From: Prinia subflava
Taxonomy: Eukaryota > Chordata > Aves > Passeriformes > Cisticolidae
Assembly (NCBI RefSeq): GCF_021018805.1
Contig: NC_086248.1
Coordinates: forward strand, 23,196,922 to 23,260,921
Reading direction: 5' to 3'
Length of the DNA: 64,000 bases
The position numbers were made by a program, and so were the translations under genes. The notes below the pieces were generated by a model, which was not told the DNA's origin, did no database searches, and was given only the letters and a program-made list of their open reading frames with translations. Shown here one piece after another: positions 36,671 through 49,189 of this stretch (position 1 is its first letter; each line of letters opens with the position of its first letter).

Positions 36671-39600
36671 GTGAGTACTTGTGGTTATAATGAATGTGGC
36701 CTATTTCAGAGATACTATATTCTAGTATTTTTAATTGAAAAACTTAAATACAGAAACCATTTTAATAATTTACTTGAAGTAGTGGTAAATCTATGAGTAA
36801 ATTATAACTTTTCCACGACATTATTCTTATTATAAAGCATGTGACTTGCACAAAAGGGTAAAATGTTAACTCTTAAAAATGAATGTGGTGAAGCAGTTTC
36901 ATAGTATATTTGTTAACAGTGTTCTACTCCTGTGCTGTCAGATGACATGTATAAACAGTGAAGGCCATACTTACAGTGAATACAATTCTTCCATTTACAT
37001 ATGTAAAAGCACATTTCATAAAGGGCATTGTACTGTTTCTGTATTTAAATCCTGTAAACGGAATACATCCTAGCAAGAAAGAAAAAGATCCATATGTATT
37101 CTGGTTTTTAAGATATTTGGCAAGTTCAGAACCAAACTGCATGAAGATTCGCTTCTACCATATGGAAAAAGTCAAATTTATTAAAAAAAAAATCATCTAT
37201 ACAACCAGTCCTTTAGAATTTGCTAGTTCATAACTGCTTGTTTGAATTTACAAAGTGCTTGTGAGGCCTAATGTGATTTCAGTTGAGGGGTAAAAACGCA
37301 GTTTATGAATATGCATGTGTTAAACACTAATTGATAAATCAATGTGATGATGGAAATCGGAATATAAATCAAGTAAAGAGGGCCTTACTGACAACAATTA
37401 TCATATGCATGGAGAGGTAGTGGTCTAAGTGCAAACATTTTGGACTTGTTTGTTTAAAAAAAGTGGGGCACAAGGAGGGAGAGCAAATCTGAGGCCTACA
37501 GGCACCCAAATGTAGGCCAGTACAGCCTGGAAACTTGTGATGCAGGTTCATTAGCCCAAAAAGAAACTCATGAAGATCTGCAGAAACAGGGTTTTTCTTT
37601 TTTTTAATTTTTTAAAAGTATGTCAGATATAGAAGTTACAGTCACACAGCCCAGCTGGCTTTAACACCAAGGAAGAAATACCTGAAGTTCCCAAAAATGA
37701 GGGTGATGCAAAATTTTATTTATGTGAATATATCTTTCGAGGACCTGGTGCTCTTTGCAGGTGTGACAATGACAGTGATTTCAGTATTGTAAAATTAAGT
37801 ATGCTCTTCAGGTGGCTATGTGTATAAACACAGAATTTGAAATCTTAGTCACATGAAGTATAAACTGTTGAGGATTTGGATGTGCTGTAGTAAAAAGGAT
37901 CTCATAAAAGTCCAGTGAGTACCATCAGCAGTGGAAGAATGGTAGTGCCTTACAGGGCAGAGTCTAGGACATGTCATACAGAAATACTCTTTCTGTGATA
38001 GCAGTTCCACAAGAGTCTCCTCTACACTGCTGGAAGGCAATGAATGGATGAACACTGTGGAAAACTGAGGCATAGAAACAACTGGACGTGTGATACTGTA
38101 GGGGACAGCATAGAGCTTTGAAATCCAGGTGTAAAAGCCTCAAGAAACTTTAACTTTTGCTGGATAAGAACAACAAAGGAAAAGACAAGAGAAAGCATCT
38201 AGAGGGAAAACTTTGTTTTCAAAATGCAGTTTGTTAGGAAAGAAAGTGCTAGCGTCTTCCTGGTATAGGTCAGGAGCACTAAAGCCTGTATAAGAGATAG
38301 CAATAAATATTCTTACTGGTCATGGGGTTATTCAAATGAGGCACAGGGAGTACAAAATGAAAGTTAGTCTGTGCTAGTGTACATACTAATTTTTGGTTTT
38401 TGTAATAAGGTGAGGGATCCAGAGTGGCTGGCTACATCACATGTCTGGTACATCCATGTCTCAGACACTGGGAGGCAGAAGACAGTCTGTTGAACCCTGG
38501 AACAATGTAAATGGGAAGGACTGAATAATATGTACCCATAAAATTGTGATCCTCTGTGAATGGAAACTTAGTTTGAAACTGGTAACTGTGTAAGCAAATC
38601 ATGCGGAGTTCCTATGAGTTGAAGGTTTAGCATTGCTAAAAAACATGGCTTGATTAACCAGCTCTTCATTCACTAGCAAGTAGAACATTCTCAGAATGGT
38701 CAGAGAAGCTGTGAAATGTTATCTCAGCAATGTAATAGTACATATCAACTTTCTGGTGTACACTGGGGGGTTGCTAAGTCCTGTAGGAGTGCAGTGCAAA
38801 ACCATGTTAGTTATTGCTTGGTCTTAATTGGTTTGTGGATTGGTGTTCAAAATATGTCAGAGAACCTTTTTGTAAGGGCATCTACAGTATGAGTGTTCAT
38901 ACTGTAACACCAAGCCCAAGAAGTTCCGTGACAATGCTTAAATTTAAAACAGAGTCTTAAAGTGGAAGAAGTTCTGTTAGGCTAAGACCAAAGGGAATAA
39001 AATTATTGCTGGTTTCAAGAAGACTGGTGTCAAGCAGTCCTCTTAAGCATATCTGAAAGATGATCATTTCATCTTGGTACTTACAGCAGACATTTTCATA
39101 GCATTGTTAGCTCAGCAGTAGTCAAAAATCAAGTTAAACACAATATAAAACTTCATATAGTGGAATGACAACGTTTTATCATTATTATATTTGGAATGTT
39201 GCCAGAAGATGGCAGTGAGCTTGACTGAAATTATAAAACAATTTTCTTACAAGATGTGATTGAAGAGACAAGAATGATTCAGTCTGGAAAAGGAGTGTAG
39301 AAGGGAGAGTACTGTGAACACAAAGGTTTGTGTAGAGAGGCTGAATGGGAAATGAATGTATATTTTCCTTTCCAGTAGAAAATTTGGAAAGCGTTACATC
39401 AGTACACCTGGAGGCAGATTCAGAGAAAACAGTAAATGTGGGTTTTATTAACACAGCATCAGGCTATAGAACTCCTTGTTGCAAAATCATAGTGAGCAAA
39501 GATTTGCATGGGTTTAAAAAATTGCTGAAGCAATTAAACACTTCATTTTATCAAAACCCAAATACAGTATTGCATCTAACCATTTAACGAGCAGAAATCT

Positions 39601-41266
39601 GTGGAACACAGTAAACTTGGAATGTTTGGCTTTGTTTTTATGTTCTTACATGCTCTTGGGAATTTTGATATTGGAGGATACTGCAGGATGCGGCGGTATA
39701 TGATATTTAATCTGGATGCTACTTTTTGATGATTGAGCTCTGAAAATACCAGACAAGGAAGGAAGCAATATACAATTAGCCCAGCATTTCCTGATTCTTC
39801 TGCTTTGTGGAAAATACTCTCACATTTAACAGCTAGTGAACCCCTACTTCCAACCTGTTAGATTTACAACCCAGTATTGCCTTTCCCTGAGCAGTGCTTG
39901 AGACTCTCAGAAGAATATGCCCTATGAGCTGAAAAGTGCTCTAATACTTAGATTTCTCCACAAAAGCCTGAAACATTTGAAGTATTTGTGCAGTATTTAG
40001 TGATCATTGCCTTGTTGAATTCTTACTGGATTTCTAGTGCTCTCTCCAATGATTTGCCTCAAACTTTTATTGGAAGCTTCTGCTCTACAGCTTGAGCATC
40101 TGTTTGACCCTAAACTGTATGCAGTTCTACAGTTTAGGAAGTAGTTTGAGAAGACAACTCCTTAAAATACAAATTGAAAATCAGAAATATTTGTAACTGC
40201 AGAGTGGAGATTTTTTAAAATTTTAAAACTATTGTTTGCTTTTGCTTATGCTTTTTTTTTTCCTTTTTTTTTTCTTTCAAAGAATGATCGATATGTCTAA
40301 CTTTAAAAATAGCAAACAAAAGTCATGGACTTGCTATCATGTAAAAAAATTTAAAGTGTAATGCAAAATGACTGACAGATTTGGGATCACTGAGAAAAAG
40401 TTTTTTACTGCTTCTTCCACACAAATACTTCAGTGAGCCACCAAAAAAAAATCAGAACCCAGGAATGAAAAGAACCCTGTATAAAATGGAATAACTACGA
40501 TCTGCGAAATTAGGAGCACTAAATATTTCCACATCAAATGCATAATTGTGAAGCTCTACCTATGTTTTCTTAGCAGGTAACTCATCCCATAAATAAGTTA
40601 CATAAATCATTTGCATTCAGATTTGTCTCCAAAGTAAAAGGTTCATAGATTTAATGCTAAAATTTACTTCTGTTTAGCTTCTTTGAATCCATGAAATCTC
40701 TGAATTAATGTAACTTTTCATGTAATCTACGTCTGTGCTGATTATTATCCAGAATTTAATAACAGTCACTGAAGTGCAGCTGGTGAATCTGACTCTTCGA
40801 TGCTCCTGAGGACTCTGAACTCAGAGAGTTTGCCAAATACCTGCAGTGGTTTGTGTTTCTCATCCATCCCAACCCCAGTAAGGATGAGGCCGTAACCGTA
40901 CAGGCTCCCACTGTGTAGCACTTCCATCGCTAGATGTCACCAGAGCCACGCGAGTGGCTGCTGCGAGCAGTCCGACAGCTTGGGAAGGTGTGGGAGGTAA
41001 CATACGTGGGAATCTTGCCCTTGCAGAACAGCAATTTGGAGGGCATTATTGGCACAAAAATTTGGATCACATGTTTGGTGTATAATAGATAGACTGGGGT
41101 GGAGGGAGTAGCATTACAGTATCTACCTCAAAGTTACACACTTAGGAAGGGTTGGTGTTTCATTATTGCAAGGCTCAGACAACTCCTCTTGCAATAAATG
41201 TTCTCTTTCTTCAAACAAAACCAAGACAATAAAAACCCACCAAATCGTCTCTAATTTACTGTACAG
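36671..41266 (+). other. MCPH1 intron 3
   Basis: GT-AG intron of 4.6 kb, with scattered short open frames that resemble nothing known. It holds a local CpG-containing patch at about 40870-41000 with a 6-bp stem hairpin. Confidence 0.9.
40870..41000. promoter_or_regulatory. CpG-containing patch in MCPH1 intron 3
   Basis: It has several CpGs within about 130 bp in otherwise CpG-poor intron sequence, including CCACGCGAG. AGCCAC (40944-40949), GCGA and GTGGCT (40954-40959) form an exact inverted repeat. It could be an intronic regulatory element or a decayed GC-rich repeat. Confidence 0.3.
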
Positions 41267-41351
41267 GTGTCAAGAAACTGGAGCCCATGTTGATGAATCC
41301 CTATTTCCTGCAGTAGACACTAATGAAGGGTTTTTACTACCAACCAAAAAA
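41267..41351 (+). CDS. MCPH1: MCPH1 coding exon 4 (BRCT1 end)
   Basis: The acceptor is TTACTGTACAG and the donor GTAAGC. The exon completes VEK and continues CQETGAHVDESLFPAVDTNE, parallel to human [20 protein letters not shown]. It ends in phase 0 after PTKK. Confidence 0.96.
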
Positions 41352-41923
41352 GTAAGCATGTAATTTTTTAAAAAACGAGCCTAGAATTGAAAACTTTAAA
41401 GTTTAAACTTGACCTTTTGACCTCAAGCATTTGAGCTATTTTCAGAGCATTCTGTAAACTCGACCTCTCTGTCTGAGTAAGAGTTTGAAGATAGTCTATT
41501 CCTATGATCATGTGACATCTTACCTGAAGAAAGTGTGCTACAAATCAGATTCTTCTATTTGTGATTAAAAGAAATCAGGATTTAAATTCAAATTATATAA
41601 TGATGGCTAATCAAAAAAACGTGACTACTATGTGGCTTACATTTTACAGAGTTGCAAAAAATACTAGTATTTTAAAAAACTACCTTTAAATCTTTAACTT
41701 CCCTGCAAGCAAAAAAAAAAAAGGTTTGTTAGGTTCTTTCTGATTTAATATTAAAGTTTAATTTGCAAAATGCCAATTTCTACAATTTCCTGTGACTCTC
41801 AAAGAGGTGATAAAAAGCCTAAATACCAATAATAAATACTGTGACAAAGTGGTAGGCAAAATAGGAGGTGTCATTATTTTGGCAGTTTTATATGTATAAT
41901 TAAGAGTTTTGTCTGTCTTGTAG

Positions 41924-42044
41924 CACAAATGTATGCAGCCAAAAGACTATGCTGAAAAAACTCCAGAAAATAACAGAAAGCTTCAGAGAAGACTGAACCA
42001 AATAGCTAAAGAATTAGCTCTACAAAAGACAGCAGTTAATGCTG
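41924..42044 (+). CDS. MCPH1: MCPH1 coding exon 5
   Basis: The acceptor is GTCTGTCTTGTAG and the donor GTAAGA. The exon encodes HKCMQPKDYAEKTPENNRKL and QRRLNQIAKELALQKTAVNA. This matches the human KCMQPKDFNFKTPEN segment and the basic helix that follows, a likely short amphipathic or coiled segment after BRCT1. It ends in phase 1. Confidence 0.96.
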
Positions 42045-42340
42045 GTAAGAACTACTTTTTACTAAGATTCAAATATCTGGAGTTTTTTTAAAGCACTTGA
42101 TGGGGTTTTGGTGTTTGTTGGTTGGGGTTTTTTTGAGTCTTTTGCATCCTGCCATTAGAAATGAAGTTGATGTAACTTTTACAGAGTTCTTTGCAGTTCT
42201 GTTGTGTTAAGGCATGTAATGATCTTAGATCTAAGAAAGTTTTTTTTTTGCCAAGTTTTTTTGAAAAAAAAAAAGAAACTTGATTTCAAGCTGTTACAGC
42301 ATTTAAATATTAATATATAAATACATTTTTTTTTGTGTAG

Positions 42341-42481
42341 AAACTGATGTACCAGTTTTATTATTTGAAGACAATGGTTCACTTATATACAGCCCTGTTG
42401 ATAAGATAAAAGATCAATGCAATGCAATGGAAAGTAGAATAAAGGATATGAAGGAAAAAAGAGAGAATCTTTCTCCTACTG
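42341..42481 (+). CDS. MCPH1: MCPH1 coding exon 6
   Basis: The acceptor is TTTTTTGTGTAG and the donor GTAAGA. The exon encodes [20 protein letters not shown] and, further on, [11 protein letters not shown]. Both blocks are strongly conserved in human (DVPILLFESNGSLIYTP and [11 protein letters not shown]). The SPT is a possible proline-directed phosphosite. It ends in phase 1. Confidence 0.97.
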
Positions 42482-43447
42482 GTAAGAAGTTCAATTTTAC
42501 TTACTTATGAACATGGCTGCTGGTTTTAGTGCTGACTTTTTTGTGCAGTTGTCATGCTCTTGCCCATTTTTTCATATCTTGATTGCATGTCTGAAACACA
42601 GTGGTTGCAAAATAATTTTTTGATCACTAGATTGCTCAAGAGGTCTAAGGTGTAAGCTAGACTTTCTAGCCATGTAAGTTGATATTTTCACCTCTTGATT
42701 AACAGCGTGACTTTAAATCTTATGTCCTATTAAATTTTGATGTGGAAGCTTGATTGTTGATTTTGTGTGCATGACAAAGAGTGTAATGTTATTGCTCCCA
42801 CATCAACAGTTAAAAAGGGAGCCCAAAATTGATATCTGTCCAGGTACTGAAGAACAGGACTTAATAAATAAATAAATTTGAATAACCTATTTAAATAAAT
42901 CTAGTTAATTCTAAAATGCATATTCTAATGAATTAAATCTGGATTGTAATTTTCAGATTTTTTTTAGTGTTTGCATTACCTTGCTGAGAAAATATTAAGA
43001 TCTAAGTCATTAGGTTTTGCCAGTTACTTTAAAATTTGACTGTGGAATGTCTTTTGGTGGGGCGGAGTCTGTAGTATTTGAAGTTTTAAGATGTGCATGT
43101 CAGCTAGACTGTCAATTTCTTATTTCAAAAATTGTTATGAAAGTAAAGAAACAGTAATACATGGATGAAAAATTAAATCTCAGTTTATTTTAGTGAGGTT
43201 TGTATTTATTTTCTCTCCAAATTTTAAGGTAAACCTTCAAACATTAAAAACATTTCTGCTATATCAAGACATGACTGCCAATTGCAAGATTTCACAGATT
43301 CTTTAGTAAAATGCCTCAACAGGCTTTAGAAATATCAGTAATAATTTCTAAATAGTTTGACAATTTACTTTAGTTTCAGAAAAATGGGCTGCTGAGTTAC
43401 CTAGAAAAAATGCTTACAAATACCCAATAGCTTTTTTGTATTCCTAG

Positions 43448-43543
43448 GTTCACAAATGACTCAAACACTTCCAAGGAGCTCACCAGGAGACTGCCGGCTT
43501 TCTACTTGTGTGTTAACTAACTCAGAAGATGTGCTGCTACCCG
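43448..43543 (+). CDS. MCPH1: MCPH1 coding exon 7
   Basis: The acceptor is TTGTATTCCTAG and the donor GTAACT. The exon encodes GSQMTQTLPRSSPGDCRLST and CVLTNSEDVLLP. Its start corresponds to human SSQMIQQS; the rest diverges. It is phase 1 at both ends, so skipping it would keep the frame. Confidence 0.9.
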
Positions 43544-45740
43544 GTAACTAACACAGCTTAATATATTACAGAAATTAGAAATAATACATGGCCTTTGTGT
43601 CTTACTTTGAAAAGTAAAGTATATTGAAATGAGAACTGTACCTATTTTCTCTATTTTCTATATTTAAAGCTAAATTATCTTAGTATTTCCGTACTAAAGA
43701 ATGTTGTACTAAGAAGAAAAAAGGAGCATGAGGAATACCACTTTGTAAATCCTCTGCCTTATTGCTGTATTGCTTGCCTCACTTCCTCCTCTCTACTCAT
43801 ACCATTCCCTATTAATAAATTTTTTGTCCTACATGGTATTAATCTTCTCTGCTCTTAATAGTGATCATATATAGAACACAGAGAGCACACCAACGAGTGT
43901 GATGTGGGAAGCTTAAAAGAGATCTGAATGAGGGTAAGACCTCAAAGATCTGAAATCTCTTCCAGATTTTCATTTGAAAAACTTGAACTTGAAAGTTAGC
44001 CTAATGTGTTTTTCAGCTTAAGCAGTCAAGTTTGAAGAAATAACAAGACTAAAAATACATTGGCTTTTTAAATGTTTTATGGTTTAAGATGGATTAAAAT
44101 AATTTGTTAGCAAGGCAAGAACCTCATAAAATTATTCTCGTAAAGTTAGGAGTTTGTTCCTGTGTTTTGGTGTATTAGCAGGGCATAAAAGAGGATTGTG
44201 AAGTCTGTTGAGCTGTATCAGTGAACATCTTAATGGTATTGATTGTGTGTGTAATGGGTTTGTGCTTCAGACCTCAGGTCAGCCACAGGGGCAAAGAGCT
44301 TAAGTCAGATGCTGGCCTTGATCTCAGTAGAAAAGTGAGGAGCAAGGATTCTTCAGAATTTGTAATGAGGGCCACTAGAGCAGTTTGCCTGCTGTCCATT
44401 GTCCCTGAACAGTATGCTGTACCACATGCTATTTTGAGGTGTTGTATTTTATTGACATCATGCAGGAGTTCTGTCATGTTGGCTTACCTAGGAGCATGAT
44501 GAGTATCTTGCAGCTGCAACAGCTTTTTGTGTCTTCATGCGATACTAGTGAGAAGTGATAGTTGAATACTGGAAGTAGCACAATGGTGCCAGTAAACTCT
44601 TTTACTTCGGTAGATTAGTTATGTGCTAATGAGGTAGAATGGTGTGACTTGAGAGCTTTGCCTTGCATATATCCCTTCACCTTTGCAACTGCACAATGTA
44701 ATCTTACATTAAGAGCAGACCACCAATTCCCATTGCAACATTCAGTTGTAGCATCCATCTCCAGTGCTCTGTGACAGTGGCTCCTGTGTTTGTGCCTAAG
44801 AGATACACAAGACTGGTTAATAGCGGTTTAGAAAGTTCAATAAGGCAGGTTAATTTGAGGGTTAAAGCCGACTTCATCAGTTGTCAGTAGGAGAGACTGA
44901 TCATATAATGTGAAATTTCTCTATGATTTTTCTTAATATAGTTACTTGCACCTTATTTTTAAAAATATTATCTATATTTAGTAAGCAAATACCATCAAGA
45001 TTTCCCCTTAAACCTACAAGAAAATTTACAGAAGGAGTATTGCTGTGATGTTGCACTCATCACCTACTTAAGCAAAAGCCTCTGTTGCAATCATCTTTTT
45101 GTAGAACAACAGGATTTTAAAAAATGTATGTTGATTAATCAGAAATACTATCTTGTTTCAGAGGAATTTATTGTGAAGAGTTATGAATAGATTGTGTCAA
45201 ACCTACCACAAATTAATTTCATAGGAATACCTACAAGAAAAATATCCACATTCTAATTATTTTTAGTAGATTGTATTGATGTATGTGATATGATAGTACG
45301 GTGTTGTATTTAATTCCCTCTTAACTGCAGAATCTTCAAGGTGGTGCTAGTGCTGTGGTAACAAAAATGATTATTGAGTTTCCACTGTTACTAAAGCTAA
45401 CTTTATCAGCATATCATCTTGCTTTCTCTATAAATGCAAGAAGAATAATGAGTTCCTCTGCTGTTTTATTTCAGGAAAGCAGAATGTGTCTTGTGGGTGC
45501 TTATGACCAGATAAGAGGATACAATGGCTAAATCTGTTGTAGGTTTTTGTCAACATAGAATGTCCTTTGTTTATAATCCATTTTCTGTTTAGTTTTTGTT
45601 GAGTTGCTGTATTATATCCAGAGAAGTGGCTAAATCTTTGTTTTTTCAGTTCAGGAACTCCATATATATTTCACTAAGAAACTGATACCTTTTCTGTTTC
45701 ATTCAATATATTTATATGGCCATTTCTTTTTGTTTTGCAG
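43544..45740 (+). other. MCPH1 intron 7
   Basis: GT-AG intron of 2.2 kb. Read-through of exon 7 meets a stop after two codons. A 92-codon open frame inside it has no recognisable domain and is not called. Confidence 0.85.
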
Positions 45741-46739
45741 AAGAACGAACGGAAGACTGCTTGAACTCAAGTTGTGATTATCTGTGGAGAACTGAGAAGT
45801 TAAAGAGACAGAGAACAGAGGTAGCAGAACATGCCTCTGATACTTGGACTGATATTCATGTATCTATGAGTGCATCAGTGAATTCCACATCACATGGCAA
45901 TGAGCAGAAGAGCTTAACACCAAAACAACATGCCAGAAGTTTAACAAAGAAACAGATTATACAGCACACTTTGGATGACAGATTGTCTTTAGGAAAGAAA
46001 CATTTAAAGTCTTCAAAGAAAAATCAGAAGAGCGAGAAGAGCAAGACTACTTCAACTGCAAATGAAAGTTCTCTTCTTGAGGCCTTTGGTGATGCTACTC
46101 CTTCCAAAAAAATAGCCCAGTTAAATTCTGTTTCTGCTTTGATTGACAGTCTCTCTAATTCACCTATGGATAGTGAAGACTTAAATACATGTTCACTGGA
46201 TAAAAGCTTACCTGTTGACAGAAATGATTGCGTTCTAGAAGACAAGAAGAGGAAGAAACGACAAACATTACCGAGTTTGAAGCTGGCTACCTCAGAACCA
46301 TCAGGCTCTAAGGGGTTCTTGCAAGCTGTTACTACATATAGCCAGTCTTACTGCACTGAAGAGGCTTTTTATGAAGACTTCTTTTCATCATCTGATTCAA
46401 ATGTAAATGAAATACAGATACAAATACCAAAGCAATCACAGAAGCCTCCTGAAGTTTGTTGCAAAGCCTCTTTTATAAGCATGGACCTACATGATGTGAG
46501 TTTCTGTGAGCCACATAACACTACTAAGAAAAGTAGTAAGACTTCTGCTTCAGTGAACGATTTTCCAGTAAAGAAAAAAATCAAAACAGCTGAACATCCA
46601 GGAAGCATACCATCAAGTATACCAGGTAGTGAAAAAGATGACACTGGAGAAGCTCTAGATGCTGATGATGTGAATAGGCTGCCACAGCTTGCTCATGAAA
46701 AATCCAATAACAGTGTAAACGACTGTGCTCATACTACTG
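45741..46739 (+). CDS. MCPH1: MCPH1 coding exon 8 (large central exon)
   Basis: The acceptor is TTTTTGTTTTGCAG and the donor GTAAGT. The 999-nt open exon encodes about residues 225-557. It is serine- and lysine-rich and low in predicted structure. Landmarks are KKRKKRQTLPSLKL (from residue 393), parallel to human KRKRSTRRSIMPRLQL; YCTEEAFYEDFFSSSDSN around residue 435, parallel to human GESSYDDYFSPDN; and a lysine-rich block KKKIKT near the end. In human this central region binds condensin II. It is phase 1 at both ends. Most of the exon has drifted fast, as in other vertebrates; length and order are kept. Confidence 0.96.
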
Positions 46740-46798
46740 GTAAGTTACTACATAGAGCTGGAAAATCAAAAGATCTCATACTGCATGAGATATACTAA
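46740..46798 (+). other. MCPH1: Alternative read-through end after MCPH1 exon 8
   Basis: If the exon-8 donor is not used, the frame continues for 19 codons (GKLLHRAGKSKDLILHEIY) to a TAA at 46796-46798. This would give a 576-residue protein without BRCT2/3. A comparable human isoform lacking exons 9-14 is known (described as MCPH1 delta-e9-14). That it exists here is inference. Confidence 0.45.
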
Positions 46799-46814
46799 TG
46801 CAACCAAATTGCAA

Positions 46815-46905
46815 AATAAACTGCCATTCCAAAAAGAAAAATACTTCAGAAATACACTAAAGAAGAAAATAGTGTGGTACTGACTTTATTACTGAGTAAA
46901 ATAAA
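46815..46905 (+). terminator. Two intronic polyadenylation signals
   Basis: AATAAA lies at 46815-46820 and again at 46900-46905. A TTTGTTTT-containing stretch about 30 nt after the second could serve as the downstream element. Both follow the alternative stop closely. AATAAA is frequent in AT-rich introns, so usage needs transcript data. Confidence 0.4.
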
Positions 46906-47198
46906 TTAATGCATAGAGTCCAAAAGATCACCTATTTGTTTTCCCGTACCTTATCAAATCATAAGAGATAAGGAAACTGCTCACTATACACAACAAAAGT
47001 AATGTTGAGCTTTCTTTTCTCCTAATCTCCTAACTTTCTGTTGTGATTCATAATCTGTTTAAGAAACCAAGGTCTCATCCTAGTTCCCTTGTTCAAAGTA
47101 TTTTTATTTCACAAGTGAAAATTGTTACCAAAATTGCAGTTAGGATCATAAAATCTTGGTGGAAAAAATATTTCAGTTAGCAATTTCTAACTTGTGCG

Positions 47199-47241
47199 GT
47201 GATGAAAGATGAAGATGAAAGGTGATGAAGATGAAAGAAGA
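47199..47241. repeat. Short GATGAA-type minisatellite
   Basis: GGTGATGAAAGATGAAGATG and the similar GGTGATGAAGATGAAAG follow each other in about 43 nt of nearly pure purine with regular Ts. Confidence 0.8.
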
Positions 47242-47861
47242 CCTGCAAGGGTTGCAATGTAAACATCTTTTTCAACCTCAACTTTTTAATATGGAACTGA
47301 TCTTAATTTTTAATAATAGTTTTCAGAGTATTTTTTGTATTTATGCATTTTTGAGTTGATTTAGCCTAAAGTATTTAAATGTATACTAAAATACTGAATC
47401 TCAGGAACTTGCCTGGAAGATGCTCCCAACTTGCATTGGAATCCTTTTCAGATTTTGATGTTTTGAGCTTTGTCAAGCTTAACGTGCGGTTGAATATTTG
47501 TAACTATAATTGTGTATTTTAGTAATTCATCTTCTCTAGAAAATTCTGTAGTAGCACATCAATTAATTATATAAAACTAATTATTAACTTAAAGGGCTCA
47601 GCAAACTTGCTATCAGGCTTATGAAATCCAGTGGAAATGTTGAACCATGACGGTGCCTAAACATGTGAGTAATAAGGTGCTGAACTGTGAGCTGCCATTT
47701 TGAGTTCATGACACCTGCTGTATTTTAACATCTGGAGTGCATAATTTCTTACACAGTTTAAAAAACAGTGGATGCACGTGTATGTTATACAGGTATAAAT
47801 GTACACCCATAAATGACAGCTTTCTGCTCCAAGTGATAGGTGAGCCATAAGGTAGAGGTGT

Positions 47862-49077
47862 TAGTTGGATCTTGAACTCACCAAAAAGGAGGTACTGGCA
47901 AGGAATCTGAAACTCAAGCACAGCCTTGGCTGCAGTAACTATGAAATGTTGGCTTTCAAGATCTTGGGGCAGCAAGGAGGGCATACAGCAAGCTTGCTAC
48001 TCTGGACTTCAGGAGAGCAGACTTTGCTTCACCTGGGGTTTTCTTGGTAGAGTACCATGGGAAGAGGGACCCAAGGGGTGATATTCAAGGATTGTCTCCT
48101 CCAGACTGAGCAACACCACATCTCTACAAAGAGGAGATCATGGAAGAATGCCTGGAAGCCTGTATGGATGCACATGGAGCTCCTGGACAGTCTTAAACAC
48201 AAACAGGTAGTTTTCCAAGAACAGAAGCAGGGAAAGATAGCCTGTGAGGAACTGAGAAATTGAACAGCCATAGATCTGATTAGGAAGGCTAAAGCACTCT
48301 CAGAAGTAGATCTGGCCAAGGATATGAAGGATGAACAAAAAAAAAAGCTTCTTTAGGTGCATCAGCAACAAAAGAACAATTAGGGAAAATATGGGTCCTC
48401 TAAGGAAAGGTAAGACTAGTTACCCAGGATGTGGAGAAGGCTGACATACTATGGTTCTTTAAACCAGGCTTCACCAACAAGTGCTTCAGCCACACCACCC
48501 ATGTTGCAGCAGGTGAAAGCACAGATTGAGGGAATAAAGAACTGCCTGCTGTAGGAGAAATCCAGGTTTGAGACCTCTAGCTCTGAAGCCTCAAGCACAA
48601 GAAAGAAGTTGGGACAAGCCCAGAGCAGGCCACAAAGAGGATCAAAGGACTGGAGCACCTCTCCTGTGAAGAGAGGCTGAGAAACTTGAGGATGTTCAGC
48701 CTGGAGAAGAGAAGGCTCTGAGGAGACTTAAGAGCAGCCTTCCAGTACTTAAAGGAGGCTTACAAGAAATCTGGAGAGGGACTTCTCATGGGGGCATGTA
48801 GTGATGGGACAAGATGAACAGTTTTAAAATGAAAATGAGTAGGTTTAGGTTAGATATTAGGAAAGAAATCTTTGCTCTGAGTGTGCTGAGGCACTGGAAC
48901 AGTAGGCCAGGGAAGTTGTGGACCCCTCATCCCTGGAAGTGAACGTTCAAGGTGAGGTTGGGTGGAGCTCTGAGTAACCTGGTCTAGTGGAAGATGTCCC
49001 TGTCTATTGCAGTGGAGTTGGAGCTAGATGATCTTTAAGGTCTCTTCCAACCCAAATCACTCAATGATTCTGTGTAA
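47862..49077 (+). mobile_element. CR1 LINE with internal RT deletion, intron 8
   Basis: On the + strand the first part encodes a frame-broken CR1 ORF2 segment just after the endonuclease (CSNYEMLAFKILGQQGGHTA, then DFRRADF-like sequence across a shift) and the linker region to about 48460. After about 48540 comes the 3' end, recognisable from AGAGGATCAAAGGACTGGAG, TTCAGCCTGGAGAAGAGAAG, TTAGATATTAGGAAAGAAAT and CTTCCAACCCAAATCACTCA followed by ATGATTCTGTG. The reverse-transcriptase core between them is gone. Start boundary approximate. Confidence 0.88.
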
Positions 49078-49189
49078 TATATGAACCCACTGTATGTGAT
49101 TTTTTGCCATGTGTCAATGTACTAGAAGATGATCCTTAAATTGTATAGTTCCTAGTGTCAAAGAAGAGTCTGGTTTTCATTTTACAGGA

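Noticed and set aside
44221..44499. 92-codon open frame in intron 7
   Set aside because: There are no recognisable domain, splice signals or family similarity; the length is within chance for non-coding DNA.
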